A DNA stretch of 64,000 nt from Rhodanobacteraceae bacterium ZG21-1 (lineage in GTDB: Bacteria > Pseudomonadota > Gammaproteobacteria > Xanthomonadales > Rhodanobacteraceae). Position 1 is the first letter of the stretch. Each line of letters begins with the position of its first letter. Below, piece after piece: positions 17,506 through 25,806 of this stretch. The notes under the pieces were generated by a model. It worked only from the letters and a program-made list of their open reading frames with translations. It did no database searches and had not been told where the DNA came from. The translations under genes and the position numbers were made by a program. The stretch is from positions 124,001 through 188,000 of the forward strand of contig JAJEJU010000023.1 of assembly GCA_021390615.1 (NCBI GenBank), read 5' to 3'.

Positions 17506-19170
17506 ATGCTGCGCCTCACCGACCTCAAGCTGCCGCTGGACCACGCCGACGCCGCGCTGCATGCGGCGGTCCGCGCGAAGCTCGGCATTGCCGCCTCGGC
17601 GCTGCGCGCAGTCAGCGTGTTCCGCCGCGGCTACGATGCGCGCAAGCGCGGCGCCATCGCGCTGATCTACACCGTGGACGTGGAGGTCGACGACGAGGCC
17701 GCCGTGCTGGCGCGTCACGCCGACGACCCACACGTGCAGCCCACGCCGGATACCGGCTACCGCTTCGTGGCCACGGCGCCGACCGCACTGGCGCAGCGCC
17801 CGCTGGTGATCGGCTTCGGCCCCTGCGGCCTGTTCGCCGCCCTGCTGCTGGCGCAGATGGGCTTCCGCCCGATCGTGCTGGAGCGCGGCAAGGCGGTGCG
17901 CGAACGTACCAAGGACACCTGGGACCTGTGGCGCAAGCGCCAGTTGCATCCCGAGTCCAACGTGCAGTTCGGCGAGGGCGGCGCCGGCACCTTCTCGGAC
18001 GGCAAGCTATACAGCCAGATCCGCGATCCCCTGCATCACGGGCGCAAGGTGCTCACCGAGTTCGTCAAGGCCGGCGCGCCAGAGGAAATCCTCTACGTCA
18101 GCAAGCCGCACATCGGCACTTTCCGGCTGGTGACGATGGTGGAGAACATGCGCGCCACCATCGAGTCGCTGGGCGGCGAGATCCGCTTCGGCCAGCGCGT
18201 GGACGATCTGCTGGTGGAAACCGACGCCGCCGGCGTACGCCAGGTGCGCGGCGTGACCCTGGCCGGGGGCGAACAACTGCGCGCCGATCACGTGGTGCTG
18301 GCGCTGGGGCACAGCGCCCGCGACAGCTTCGCCATGCTGCACGCGCGCGGCGTGTACATGGAGGCCAAGCCGTTCTCGGTCGGCTTCCGCATCGAGCATC
18401 CGCAGTCGGTGATCGACCGCGCCCGCTTCGGCCCGCAGGCCGGCCACCCGCTGCTGGGCGCCGCCGACTACAAGCTGGTGCATCACTGCCGCGGCGAACA
18501 TGCTGGGCGCGGCCGCTCGGTGTACAGCTTCTGCATGTGCCCCGGCGGCACCGTGGTGGCCGCCACCTCGGAACCGGAGCGCGTGGTCACCAACGGCATG
18601 AGCCAGTACTCGCGCAACGAGCGCAACGCGAACGCGGCCATCGTGGTCGGCATCGAGCCGCCCGACTACGCGCCGTTCGACCGCGGCGAGCCGGGCGAAA
18701 CCGGCACGCTCGCCGGGGTCGCCCTGCAGCGCGCGCTGGAAAGCCACGCCTATCGGCTGGGCGGCGCCAACTACAACGCGCCGGGCCAGTTGGTCGGCGA
18801 CTTCATCGCCGCGCGCGCCTCGCAGGCCTTCGGCGAGGTGCAGCCCTCGTTCAAGCCGGGGGTGAGCCTGGGCAGCCTGGACAGCGCGCTGCCCGACTAC
18901 GCGATCGCGGCGATCCGCGAGGCACTGCCCGCCTTCGATCGGCAGATCCGCGGCTTCGCCATGCACGACGCGCTACTCACCGGGGTGGAGACGCGCACTT
19001 CCTCGCCGGTGCGCATCAAGCGCGACGAGCGCAGCTACCAGAGCCTCAACACCGCCGGCCTGTATCCCGCCGGCGAAGGCGCCGGCTATGCGGGCGGCAT
19101 CCTCTCCGCCGGCGTGGACGGCATCCGCGTGGCCGAGGCGGTGGCGCGCCGCATCGTCGGCGCGGATTGA
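17506..19170 (+). CDS. FAD-dependent dehydrogenase, COG2509 type
   Basis: A 554-residue flavoprotein of the uncharacterised FAD-dependent dehydrogenase family (COG2509). A ferredoxin-fold-like N-terminal region of about 95 residues (LRAVSVFRRGYDARKRGAIA) precedes the dinucleotide-binding motif PLVIGFGPCGLFAALLLAQM (100-119). Family hallmarks include QFGEGGAGTFSDGKLYSQIR, VYSFCMCPGGTVVAATSEPE and, near the C-terminus, LYPAGEGAGYAGGILSAGVDG for FAD. The physiological substrate is unknown. ATG 17506 is used; an in-frame TTG at 17488 is possible, and neither has a strong ribosome-binding site. It is the first gene of a likely unit with the DsbA-like gene 72 bp downstream. Confidence 0.9.
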   Translation: MLRLTDLKLPLDHADAALHAAVRAKLGIAASALRAVSVFRRGYDARKRGAIALIYTVDVEVDDEAAVLARHADDPHVQPTPDTGYRFVATAPTALAQRPLVIGFGPCGLFAALLLAQMGFRPIVLERGKAVRERTKDTWDLWRKRQLHPESNVQFGEGGAGTFSDGKLYSQIRDPLHHGRKVLTEFVKAGAPEEILYVSKPHIGTFRLVTMVENMRATIESLGGEIRFGQRVDDLLVETDAAGVRQVRGVTLAGGEQLRADHVVLALGHSARDSFAMLHARGVYMEAKPFSVGFRIEHPQSVIDRARFGPQAGHPLLGAADYKLVHHCRGEHAGRGRSVYSFCMCPGGTVVAATSEPERVVTNGMSQYSRNERNANAAIVVGIEPPDYAPFDRGEPGETGTLAGVALQRALESHAYRLGGANYNAPGQLVGDFIAARASQAFGEVQPSFKPGVSLGSLDSALPDYAIAAIREALPAFDRQIRGFAMHDALLTGVETRTSSPVRIKRDERSYQSLNTAGLYPAGEGAGYAGGILSAGVDGIRVAEAVARRIVGAD

Positions 19171-19242
19171 AGCGGGCCGGCGCCGGCCGCATGTAGGGAA
19201 CTTGCGCCGCGGCTCGCGGTGCGCCGACCGAGGAACGCCGCC

Positions 19243-19908
19243 ATGTCCGCCACGCCCGCCAAGCTGAAGATCGACTTCGTCTCCGACGTTTCCTGCCCGT
19301 GGTGCGCGATCGGGCTCAGCTCGCTGGAGCAGGCGCTGCAGCGGCTGGACGGCGACGTGGCGGCGGAGCTGCATTTCCAGCCGTTCGAGCTGAACCCGCA
19401 GATGGGCCCGCAGGGCGAGGACGTCGGCGAGCATCTGGTGCACAAGTACGGCATGTCCGAGGCGCAGCTGGCACAGAGCCAGGAGGCGATCCGCCAGCGC
19501 GGCGCCGCGGTGGGCTTCGTGTTCGACATGTCGCGCCGGCGGCGCATCTACAACACCTTCGATGCGCACCGCCTGCTGCACTGGGCCGAACTGGAAGGCC
19601 GTCAGACGGCGCTCAAGCAGGCCTTGTTCCGCGCCTATTTCACTGACGGCGAGGACGTCGGCGCGCACGCCACCCTGCTGCGCCTGGCCGGCGAGGTGGG
19701 CCTGGACGCGACGCGGGCGCAGGAGATCCTGTCCAGCGACGCCTACGCCGCCGAGGTGCGCGCGCAGCAGCGCTTCTATGCCGAGCACGGCATCCAGTCG
19801 GTGCCGGCGATCATCATCAACGACCGCCACCTGATCTCCGGCGGCCAGCCGCCGGAAGTGTTCGAGCAGGCGCTGCGCCAGATCGCGCAGAGCGGCGAAG
19901 CCGGCTAG
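19243..19908 (+). CDS. DsbA-family (FrnE-like) oxidoreductase
   Basis: A 221-residue thioredoxin-fold protein with a CPWC active site (C18-C21 in DFVSDVSCPWCAIGL) and no signal peptide, typical of the cytoplasmic FrnE/2-hydroxychromene-2-carboxylate isomerase-like branch. The helical insertion is seen (EHLVHKYGMSEAQLAQSQEA, NTFDAHRLLHWAELEG), and the cis-proline region is GIQSVPAIIINDRHLISGGQ. It is probably involved in thiol-disulfide chemistry or detoxification; the partner is unknown. GAGGAA upstream supports ATG 19243. Its TAG stop overlaps the stop codon of the convergent gene through a shared CTAG. Confidence 0.92.
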   Translation: MSATPAKLKIDFVSDVSCPWCAIGLSSLEQALQRLDGDVAAELHFQPFELNPQMGPQGEDVGEHLVHKYGMSEAQLAQSQEAIRQRGAAVGFVFDMSRRRRIYNTFDAHRLLHWAELEGRQTALKQALFRAYFTDGEDVGAHATLLRLAGEVGLDATRAQEILSSDAYAAEVRAQQRFYAEHGIQSVPAIIINDRHLISGGQPPEVFEQALRQIAQSGEAG

Positions 19909-21242
19909 TTCGCCAGCGTCCAGTCGCCGCGGCGCTTGCCCGGCGCCAGCTTCCAGCCGGGCGCGAGCTGCAGGGTCCAGCCGTCGCCGCTGAGCTGCCC
20001 GCTTGAACCGGGCTGCGGCTGGCTCACCGTGACGAGGTCCCAGCCGGAGCCGAGCAAGGCGCCCTTGCCGGCTTCGAGCACGCCCCAGTCGTCGACCACG
20101 CGCAGCTTCGCGTAGACGGTGCCGTGAGCGCCCAGCGGCTGTAGGCTGCGCGGATCGAACTCGATGCGCATGTGGCGCAGCGGTATCGCCAGCACCGGCC
20201 CGTCCACCAGCACGGCCTGGTAGTGCTGCAGCTGGGCGCGATGTTGCTCGTCGCGCTGCTGCTCGGCCCGATACAGCGTGGCGCCGTCGTACTGTGCCGC
20301 GCGCACCGACACCGCTGTTGCCGGATCGGCGGGCAGCTCGACATGCAGCGCAGCCTGCAGCAGGCGCTCGAGGCCGGCGCCGTCCTTCAGGCGCTGCCGC
20401 CAGCCCGGGGCGTAACGGTCCAGCAGCAGGCCGTAGGCCGGCCCGGTGGCGTAGGCGAAGGAGCGCACGAAGCTGGGATCGCCCACATGCGCGGCCAGGT
20501 CGGACAAGGCCTGCCTGCGTTGATCGCCAGGCAGCGGATGACCCAGCTTCACGCCGGTGTATTCGGCCAGGCCTTCGTTGTATTCGAGCGCACGCTCATC
20601 GGTCGCCGCCGCCGGGAACTGCGCATGGCGATACGCCCGGAACAGCAGGGCGTCGCTTGCCGCCGCACGTGCCGGTGCGTCGTCGTCGACGCTGAGCGCA
20701 CGCGCCAGCGCGCGCCATTCCAGCTGCATCAGGTAGCGTCCCTGCAAGGTATCCAGCTGGGCGTTGTCGCCGCCGCCGGGCCGCGCCACTTCCAGCCGGT
20801 CCTGGATGCGATGAAAGGATTCGTGCATCAGCAAGGTGTCGCGCTGTTCCGGCGCGTCGGGCAAGGGCCACAGGATCTGGATCCAGCGCACGCCGGCCCA
20901 GTCGACCGAGGTGTTGGCGACATTCTGGGTGGCAGGCAGCTGTCCGGTGAACACCTCGCCGTCGCGCTGCAGCTTTCCTTCGCCGTCGGCCTGGTTGGCG
21001 ACCAGGCGATGCGTCGCCGGGTCGACCAGCATCATCGGCCCGCACAGCGACACGCCCCACAAGGCACCGTGGTCCAGCGAGCACAGGCGGCTGGCTTCGG
21101 CGAAGATTCTGGCCGCCGCCAGCGGATCGGGGGACGGCGGCCGGGCCGGCGGCGCGGCCCATGCCAGGCCGGCCGATGCCCACAGCCCGATCAGCGCCGC
21201 GGCACGCGAGCGCACACCGATCCATGGTTTGACGTGGCTCAT
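19905..21242 (-). CDS. Secreted protein with HExxH zinc-protease-like motif
   Basis: A 445-residue exported protein; the signal peptide runs to about residue 30 (ALIGLWASAGLAWAAPP). LLMHESFHRIQDRL contains H140-E141-x-x-H144, and about 80 residues later ALEYNEGLAEYTGVKLG supplies Glu residues (E223, E227) suitable as a third zinc ligand and a structural acid. This arrangement resembles gluzincin metalloproteases. The C-terminal 150 residues look beta-rich and non-catalytic. No named family was recognised and proteolytic activity is inference. The gene converges on the DsbA-like gene, with overlapping stop codons, and is divergent from dinG. Confidence 0.82.
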   Translation of the reverse strand: MSHVKPWIGVRSRAAALIGLWASAGLAWAAPPARPPSPDPLAAARIFAEASRLCSLDHGALWGVSLCGPMMLVDPATHRLVANQADGEGKLQRDGEVFTGQLPATQNVANTSVDWAGVRWIQILWPLPDAPEQRDTLLMHESFHRIQDRLEVARPGGGDNAQLDTLQGRYLMQLEWRALARALSVDDDAPARAAASDALLFRAYRHAQFPAAATDERALEYNEGLAEYTGVKLGHPLPGDQRRQALSDLAAHVGDPSFVRSFAYATGPAYGLLLDRYAPGWRQRLKDGAGLERLLQAALHVELPADPATAVSVRAAQYDGATLYRAEQQRDEQHRAQLQHYQAVLVDGPVLAIPLRHMRIEFDPRSLQPLGAHGTVYAKLRVVDDWGVLEAGKGALLGSGWDLVTVSQPQPGSSGQLSGDGWTLQLAPGWKLAPGKRRGDWTLAN

Positions 21243-21337
21243 GTTGCTCTCCTTCGTTCTTGTGCCGGATGGCTATGCGACATCGCTGCCGGACGATGGT
21301 TCGCGGTCCGTCCCTGGCGTGGGACAATAGGCGGACC

Positions 21338-23443
21338 ATGCTCACCGACGCCACCAAGGACGCCATTCGCGCCGCCTATGCGCGCCTGAAGGACGGCCTG
21401 CCCGGTTTCCGCCCGCGCGCCGCGCAGGGGCGCATGATCGCCGAGGTGGCCAAGGCGCTGGCGCAGGAAGGCGGCGCGGCGGTGATCGAGGCGCCTACCG
21501 GCACCGGCAAGTCGATGGCCTATCTGATCGCCGGCATGGAAGTGGCGCGCGCGCAGAAGAAGAAGCTGCTGATCGCCACCGCCACCGTGGCCCTGCAGGA
21601 ACAGCTGGTGGAACGCGACATCCCGCTCTACCTCAGGCTCGACGGCCGCACCGCCAAGGTGGCGCTGGCCAAGGGCATGGGCCGCTACCTGTGCCTGCGC
21701 AACCTGCGCCTGGCCGCCGCCAGCGCCGGCGAGCCGGCCCAGCTTGGTCTGGCCGGGCTGGATGCCGACCTGGCGCTGTGGAGCAAGCCGCCACAGGAAC
21801 GCGACCGCCAGGCGCTGTCGCGGCTCAGCAGCGCCTTCGACCGGAACGAGTGGAACGGCGACATCGACAATGCGCCGGTGCCGGTGAGCGACCTGCTGCG
21901 GCCGATGATCACCACCAGCTCCGGCGGCTGCACCGGCCGGCGCTGCGTGCACTTCAGCATCTGCCCGCTGTTCGCCGCGCGCCGCGCGGTCGGCGAGGCC
22001 GACATCGTGGTGGCCAACCAGGACCTGGTGCTGGCCGACCTCACCATGCCGAACGGGCAGGAGAGCTACGGCGGGGTGATCCTGCCCAAGCCCGAGGAAA
22101 CCCTGTACGTGTTCGACGAGGGCCATCACGTGCCCGGCAAGGCGATCGACCGCGGCGCCTCCGAGGTGTACATGAATGCCGGCGTGCGCCAGCTCAGCCG
22201 GCTCGGCCGCCAGGTGCACGCGGCCTATTCGCTGACCGACAAGGAAAGCCTGGGCAAGCTCGCCCTCGACGCCGGCGACGCCAAGCTGCAGGAACTGAGC
22301 GACGCGCTGGAAACGCTGGAGCGCAGCATCCGCCTGAGCTGGCTGCCCGACCCCGCCGAGACCGAGCCGGTCTACCGCGGCTCGCTGGGCCGCCTGCCGG
22401 AGGACTGGGTGGAGCAGGCGCGCGGGCTCTACCTGCTCGCCGCCGAAGTGCAGCGCTGGCTGGCCGCGGTGCGCCGCGCGGTGGTCGAGATGACTGACGG
22501 CGGCCCGACGCAGGACGCGCTGTCGCGCGAGCTGGGCATCGCCCTGGAACGCATTGGCCGCCAGGCCGACACCTGGCGCGCCTGGGCCACCGACGATGCC
22601 GACAACGCGCCGCCGCTGGCGCGCTGGGTCAGCCTGAGCGCGGACCAGCAGCTGGTCTGCCACGCCTCGGCGGTATCCGCCGCCGGCCTGCTGCAGCATG
22701 TGCTGTGGGGCAATGCCAGCGCGGTGGTGATGACCTCGGCCACGCTCAGCGCGGGCGGCAATTTCCGCGGCTTCGCCGATGCGGTGGGCCTGCCGGACGA
22801 AGCGCTGACCCTGAGCCTGCCCTCGCCGTTCGATCTCGCTGCGCAGGCGCGCCTGGAAGTGCCGGCGATGCGCAGCCTGCCCGAGGCACGCGAGGAACAC
22901 GCGCAGGAAATCTGCGACTGGCTGGCCACCCACCTGGACTGGAACGCCGGCAACCTGGTGCTGTTCACCTCGCGCGCCAAGCTCGACCGGGTGTTGCAGA
23001 AGCTGCCGATCGAGCACGTGCGCAAGGTGCGCGCGCAGGGCTCGCTGGGCAAGTCGCAGCTGGTGGCCGAGCACGTCGCCGACGTCGAGCGCGGCAAGGG
23101 CAGCACGCTGTTCGGGCTGGCCTCGTTCGGCGAGGGCCTGGACCTGCCCGGCAAGCTGTGCGAGACGGTAGTGATCACCCAGCTGCCGTTCGCCGTGCCC
23201 ACCGATCCGGTCGGTGCCACCTATGCCGAGTGGCTGGAGTCGCGCGGGCGCAATCCCTTCCTGGAGGTGAGCGTGCCGGAAGCGACCCGCCTGCTGATCC
23301 AGTACTGCGGCCGCCTGATCCGCAGCGAGCACGACCACGGCCGCATCGTGCTGCTCGACCGCCGGGTGGTCACCAAGCGCTACGGCAGCGGCATGCTGAA
23401 GGCGCTGCCGCCGTTCCAGCGCGTGATCGAGCGGGTCGCATGA
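21338..23443 (+). CDS. dinG: ATP-dependent DNA helicase DinG
   Basis: A 701-residue XPD-like superfamily 2 helicase with 5'-3' polarity that acts on R-loops and damaged forks. Walker A is EAPTGTGKSMAYL (51-63) and the DEAH-type box reads VFDEGHHV (D260-H263). Four iron-sulfur cluster cysteines are present: C119, C198, C203 and C209 (SGGCTGRRCVHFSIC). The C-terminal helicase motifs include SLASFGEGLDLPG-like FGLASFGEGLDLPGKLC and YCGRLIRSEHDHGRIVLLDR. AGGCGG precedes ATG 21338, and the earlier in-frame ATG at 21260 is unlikely. It overlaps the HutD gene by 4 bp. Confidence 0.95.
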   Translation: MLTDATKDAIRAAYARLKDGLPGFRPRAAQGRMIAEVAKALAQEGGAAVIEAPTGTGKSMAYLIAGMEVARAQKKKLLIATATVALQEQLVERDIPLYLRLDGRTAKVALAKGMGRYLCLRNLRLAAASAGEPAQLGLAGLDADLALWSKPPQERDRQALSRLSSAFDRNEWNGDIDNAPVPVSDLLRPMITTSSGGCTGRRCVHFSICPLFAARRAVGEADIVVANQDLVLADLTMPNGQESYGGVILPKPEETLYVFDEGHHVPGKAIDRGASEVYMNAGVRQLSRLGRQVHAAYSLTDKESLGKLALDAGDAKLQELSDALETLERSIRLSWLPDPAETEPVYRGSLGRLPEDWVEQARGLYLLAAEVQRWLAAVRRAVVEMTDGGPTQDALSRELGIALERIGRQADTWRAWATDDADNAPPLARWVSLSADQQLVCHASAVSAAGLLQHVLWGNASAVVMTSATLSAGGNFRGFADAVGLPDEALTLSLPSPFDLAAQARLEVPAMRSLPEAREEHAQEICDWLATHLDWNAGNLVLFTSRAKLDRVLQKLPIEHVRKVRAQGSLGKSQLVAEHVADVERGKGSTLFGLASFGEGLDLPGKLCETVVITQLPFAVPTDPVGATYAEWLESRGRNPFLEVSVPEATRLLIQYCGRLIRSEHDHGRIVLLDRRVVTKRYGSGMLKALPPFQRVIERVA

Positions 23444-23997
23444 GCGGGCGCATCATCCGCGCCGCGGACTGTCCGCCGCAGCCGTGGAAGAACGGCCTGG
23501 GCACCACGCGCGAGATCGTGCGGCATCCCGCCGATGCCGACGCCGCGGATTTCCTGTGGCGGGTCAGCGTGGCCGAGGTGGACAGCGCCGCGCCGTTCTC
23601 CGCTTTTCCCGGCATCGATCGCAGCATCGTGCTGCTCGACGGCGCCGGCTTCGACATGCGCATGGACGGCGCCGCCACGCATGCGCTGCGCACGCCGTTC
23701 GAGCCGTTCGCGTTTCCCGGCGAGGCAGCGGTGGAAGTGAGCCTGGCTGGCGGCCCCACCCGCGACTTCAACCTGATGCTGCGGCGCGGACGCCTGCGCG
23801 GCAATGTGTCGGCATTGCAGATCGCCGGGCGGCAGCCGCTGCCGGCCGACTGCGTGCTGGTGTATGCGGCGCGCGGTCGCATCGTCACCACCGACGGCGA
23901 GCTGCAGGCCGGCGACGCCTGGCTGGCGGATGGCGGCGCGATCAAGCTGGACCCCGACGCAGTCGCCCTGCTGGTGCAAGTGGAAACCGACGGCTGA
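23440..23997 (+). CDS. HutD/Ves family protein
   Basis: A 185-residue cupin-like protein of the HutD/Ves family. The family start is clear: RIIRAADCPPQPWKNGLGTT, then FLWRVSVAEVDSAAPFSAFP and FPGIDRSIVLLDGAGFDMRM. Later LAGGPTRDFNLMLRRGR is also typical. HutD is associated with histidine utilisation in pseudomonads and Ves with cold response in E. coli, but no hut genes lie nearby, so function here is open. The ATG overlaps the dinG TGA (ATGA), indicating translational coupling. Confidence 0.92.
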   Translation: MSGRIIRAADCPPQPWKNGLGTTREIVRHPADADAADFLWRVSVAEVDSAAPFSAFPGIDRSIVLLDGAGFDMRMDGAATHALRTPFEPFAFPGEAAVEVSLAGGPTRDFNLMLRRGRLRGNVSALQIAGRQPLPADCVLVYAARGRIVTTDGELQAGDAWLADGGAIKLDPDAVALLVQVETDG

Positions 23998-24097
23998 ACG
24001 GCCGGCATCGGGCCGCCTCACCCTAGGCCAAGGGTCATGCGACGTTGACGCGGCAGCTGCGCTAGAGTGGCCGCATTCGTGTTGCGAGGGTCGCCCG

Positions 24098-24298
24098 ATG
24101 ACCACCTTCCTGCTCTGGTTGCTACTGCTGGTGTTCTGCTGGCCGATCGCCTTGCTGGCCCTGGTGCTCTATCCCATCGTGTGGCTGCTCTCGCTGCCGC
24201 TGCGCCTGGTCGGCATCACCGTGAACGCGGTATTCGCCTTCCTCGGCGCCCTGCTGATGCTGCCGGCGCGCGTGCTGCGCGGCGGCCGCACCGCCTGA
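24098..24298 (+). CDS. Small hydrophobic membrane protein (66 aa)
   Basis: A 66-residue protein that is almost entirely hydrophobic: two membrane segments (TFLLWLLLLVFCWPIALLAL and VNAVFAFLGALLMLPARVL) separated by an amphipathic stretch with LPLRLVG, ending in a short basic tail RVLRGGRTA. GAGGG about 8 bases before ATG 24098 supports translation. I do not recognise a named family, although similar small proteins are common in Xanthomonadales. It stands between hutD and ychJ, all on the same strand. Role unknown. Confidence 0.7.
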   Translation: MTTFLLWLLLLVFCWPIALLALVLYPIVWLLSLPLRLVGITVNAVFAFLGALLMLPARVLRGGRTA

Positions 24299-24369
24299 AC
24301 CTTCGACACCCGATGCCGGCTGTCCGCCGTCACGGCGAGTGATGGCGGCAGGCGCCACGCGATCTCCGC

Positions 24370-24771
24370 ATGCCCGAAGCCGCCAAACCCGACAGCACCG
24401 CCTGCCCCTGCGGCAACGCGGCCTATGCGCGCTGCTGCGGGCCGCTGCATGACGGCGCGCCGGCAGCCACCGCCGAAAAGCTGATGCGCTCGCGCTACAG
24501 CGCCTACGTGCTCAGGCGCGAGGACTACCTGCTCGCCAGCTGGCACGCTTCGACACGCCCGGCCTCATTGGACCTGGCCGCCCAGCAGCCGGCGCCGAGC
24601 TGGCTGGGACTCGAGGTGAAGCGCCAGGAAGAACACGGCGACGAGGCCGTGGTGGAATTCGTGGCCCGGCTGCGCTATGGCGGCGGCCGCGCGCAGCGCC
24701 TGCACGAAACCAGCCGCTTCCTGCGCGAGCAAGGCCGCTGGTACTACCTCGACGGCACGCATTCGGACTGA
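24370..24771 (+). CDS. ychJ: YchJ family (UPF0225) protein
   Basis: A 133-residue YchJ-like protein. The N-terminal SEC-C-like metal-binding motif is [18 protein letters not shown], followed by the family signature [20 protein letters not shown] and the C-terminal [18 protein letters not shown]. The fold is NTF2-like with a zinc site; the biochemical role is unknown. The ribosome-binding site is weak. Confidence 0.92.
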   Translation: MPEAAKPDSTACPCGNAAYARCCGPLHDGAPAATAEKLMRSRYSAYVLRREDYLLASWHASTRPASLDLAAQQPAPSWLGLEVKRQEEHGDEAVVEFVARLRYGGGRAQRLHETSRFLREQGRWYYLDGTHSD

Positions 24772-24789
24772 GCCGCGGCCGCGGCGGAC

Positions 24790-25548
24790 TCAAGCGCCGA
24801 AGCGCAGCCGCGTCTCACCCAGGGCCACGCCATCGGCGCCGAAGCCGCGTTCGACGATCTCGCCGCGCCCGTCGTGATCGATCGCCACGATGGTGCTGGC
24901 GCGCGTGCCGTAGGTCTCGCCGCGGATGAAGATCGAAGACAGCCAGCGCTCGCGCTCCAGGCCGATGCCGGTGTCCGGCAGGGACTGATCGGGCGCGCGC
25001 CGCTCGTCGGCCAGCGCGGTGAACAGCGGCTCGAAGTCGGCGCGGTCGTCGACCAGCCATTGCGCCAAGCGCTCGGTCAGCCGCAGCGTCTTCGGCCAGG
25101 GCGTATCCAGCTCGGCATTGGACAGGCCGTGGATGCCCGGGCTCAGCTCGCCGGCATGCGCGCGCGGCCGGTTGCCCACGTGCGCGCCGGCCTGGGCATC
25201 GAACAGCAGCAGGTTGAACGGCCGGTAGTCGGCGGCCTGCCCGCCCAGCGCCGCGGCATGCGCCGGCGCCGGCGTGCCGCTGCTCAGGAAATCGCTCACC
25301 AGCAGGCCGCGCGACAGGCCTTCCTGCGAATCGCGCGGATTGCGCACATTGGTGACCACGCTGCAGCGGCCGTCGTCGGTGACGCCCAGCCAGGTGCCGC
25401 CGGCCTGCAGGTCGCGGCCGGCCAGCACCGGCGAGGCGGACCAGCGCGCCAGCGCGGCACTGGGCCGCGCGTGAAACTCATCACGATTGCCGATCAGCAG
25501 CAGGCGCCAACGCGCATGCGTTTGCCATGCGAAGGCGATCACACACAT
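24790..25548 (-). CDS. NRDE/TANGO2 family protein
   Basis: A 252-residue protein beginning MCVIAFAWQTHARWRLLLIG followed by NRDEF, the signature of the NRDE (TANGO2) family of Ntn-hydrolase-like proteins in which Cys2 is conserved. Other family stretches are PVLAGRDLQAGGTWLGVTDD, VVTNVRNP and GETYGTRASTIVAIDHDGRG near the C-terminus. Its bacterial function is not established; haem trafficking has been proposed for the eukaryotic TANGO2 homologue. It converges on ychJ, with only 18 bp between the stops. Confidence 0.93.
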   Translation of the reverse strand: MCVIAFAWQTHARWRLLLIGNRDEFHARPSAALARWSASPVLAGRDLQAGGTWLGVTDDGRCSVVTNVRNPRDSQEGLSRGLLVSDFLSSGTPAPAHAAALGGQAADYRPFNLLLFDAQAGAHVGNRPRAHAGELSPGIHGLSNAELDTPWPKTLRLTERLAQWLVDDRADFEPLFTALADERRAPDQSLPDTGIGLERERWLSSIFIRGETYGTRASTIVAIDHDGRGEIVERGFGADGVALGETRLRFGA

Positions 25549-25806
25549 GCGCCGTCTCTCCCAAGCCGGTCACAGCGCAAGCCACGCATGTTGTCTGGAA
25601 GTGAACGGAAGCAGCGGACGCGTTCACGCCGCGGCAACGCTGCCGTCGCAGCAAGAAATTGCCGTTGGGTATCCACTCTTCGCGCCATTTGGACGGCCAT
25701 ACGGGGAATCGCCTCCTGGGTGCAACGCATCGCGCGTGCCGGGTGAAGGTCCTCTGCGGCAGGGAGCGCATTCACTCACGCGTCAATCATTGGGAGAGCG
25801 TAGTCA

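Noticed and set aside
24045-24077. TTGACG...TAGAGT as a promoter for the 66-residue protein
   Set aside because: The hexamers are only 12 bp apart, too close for sigma-70.
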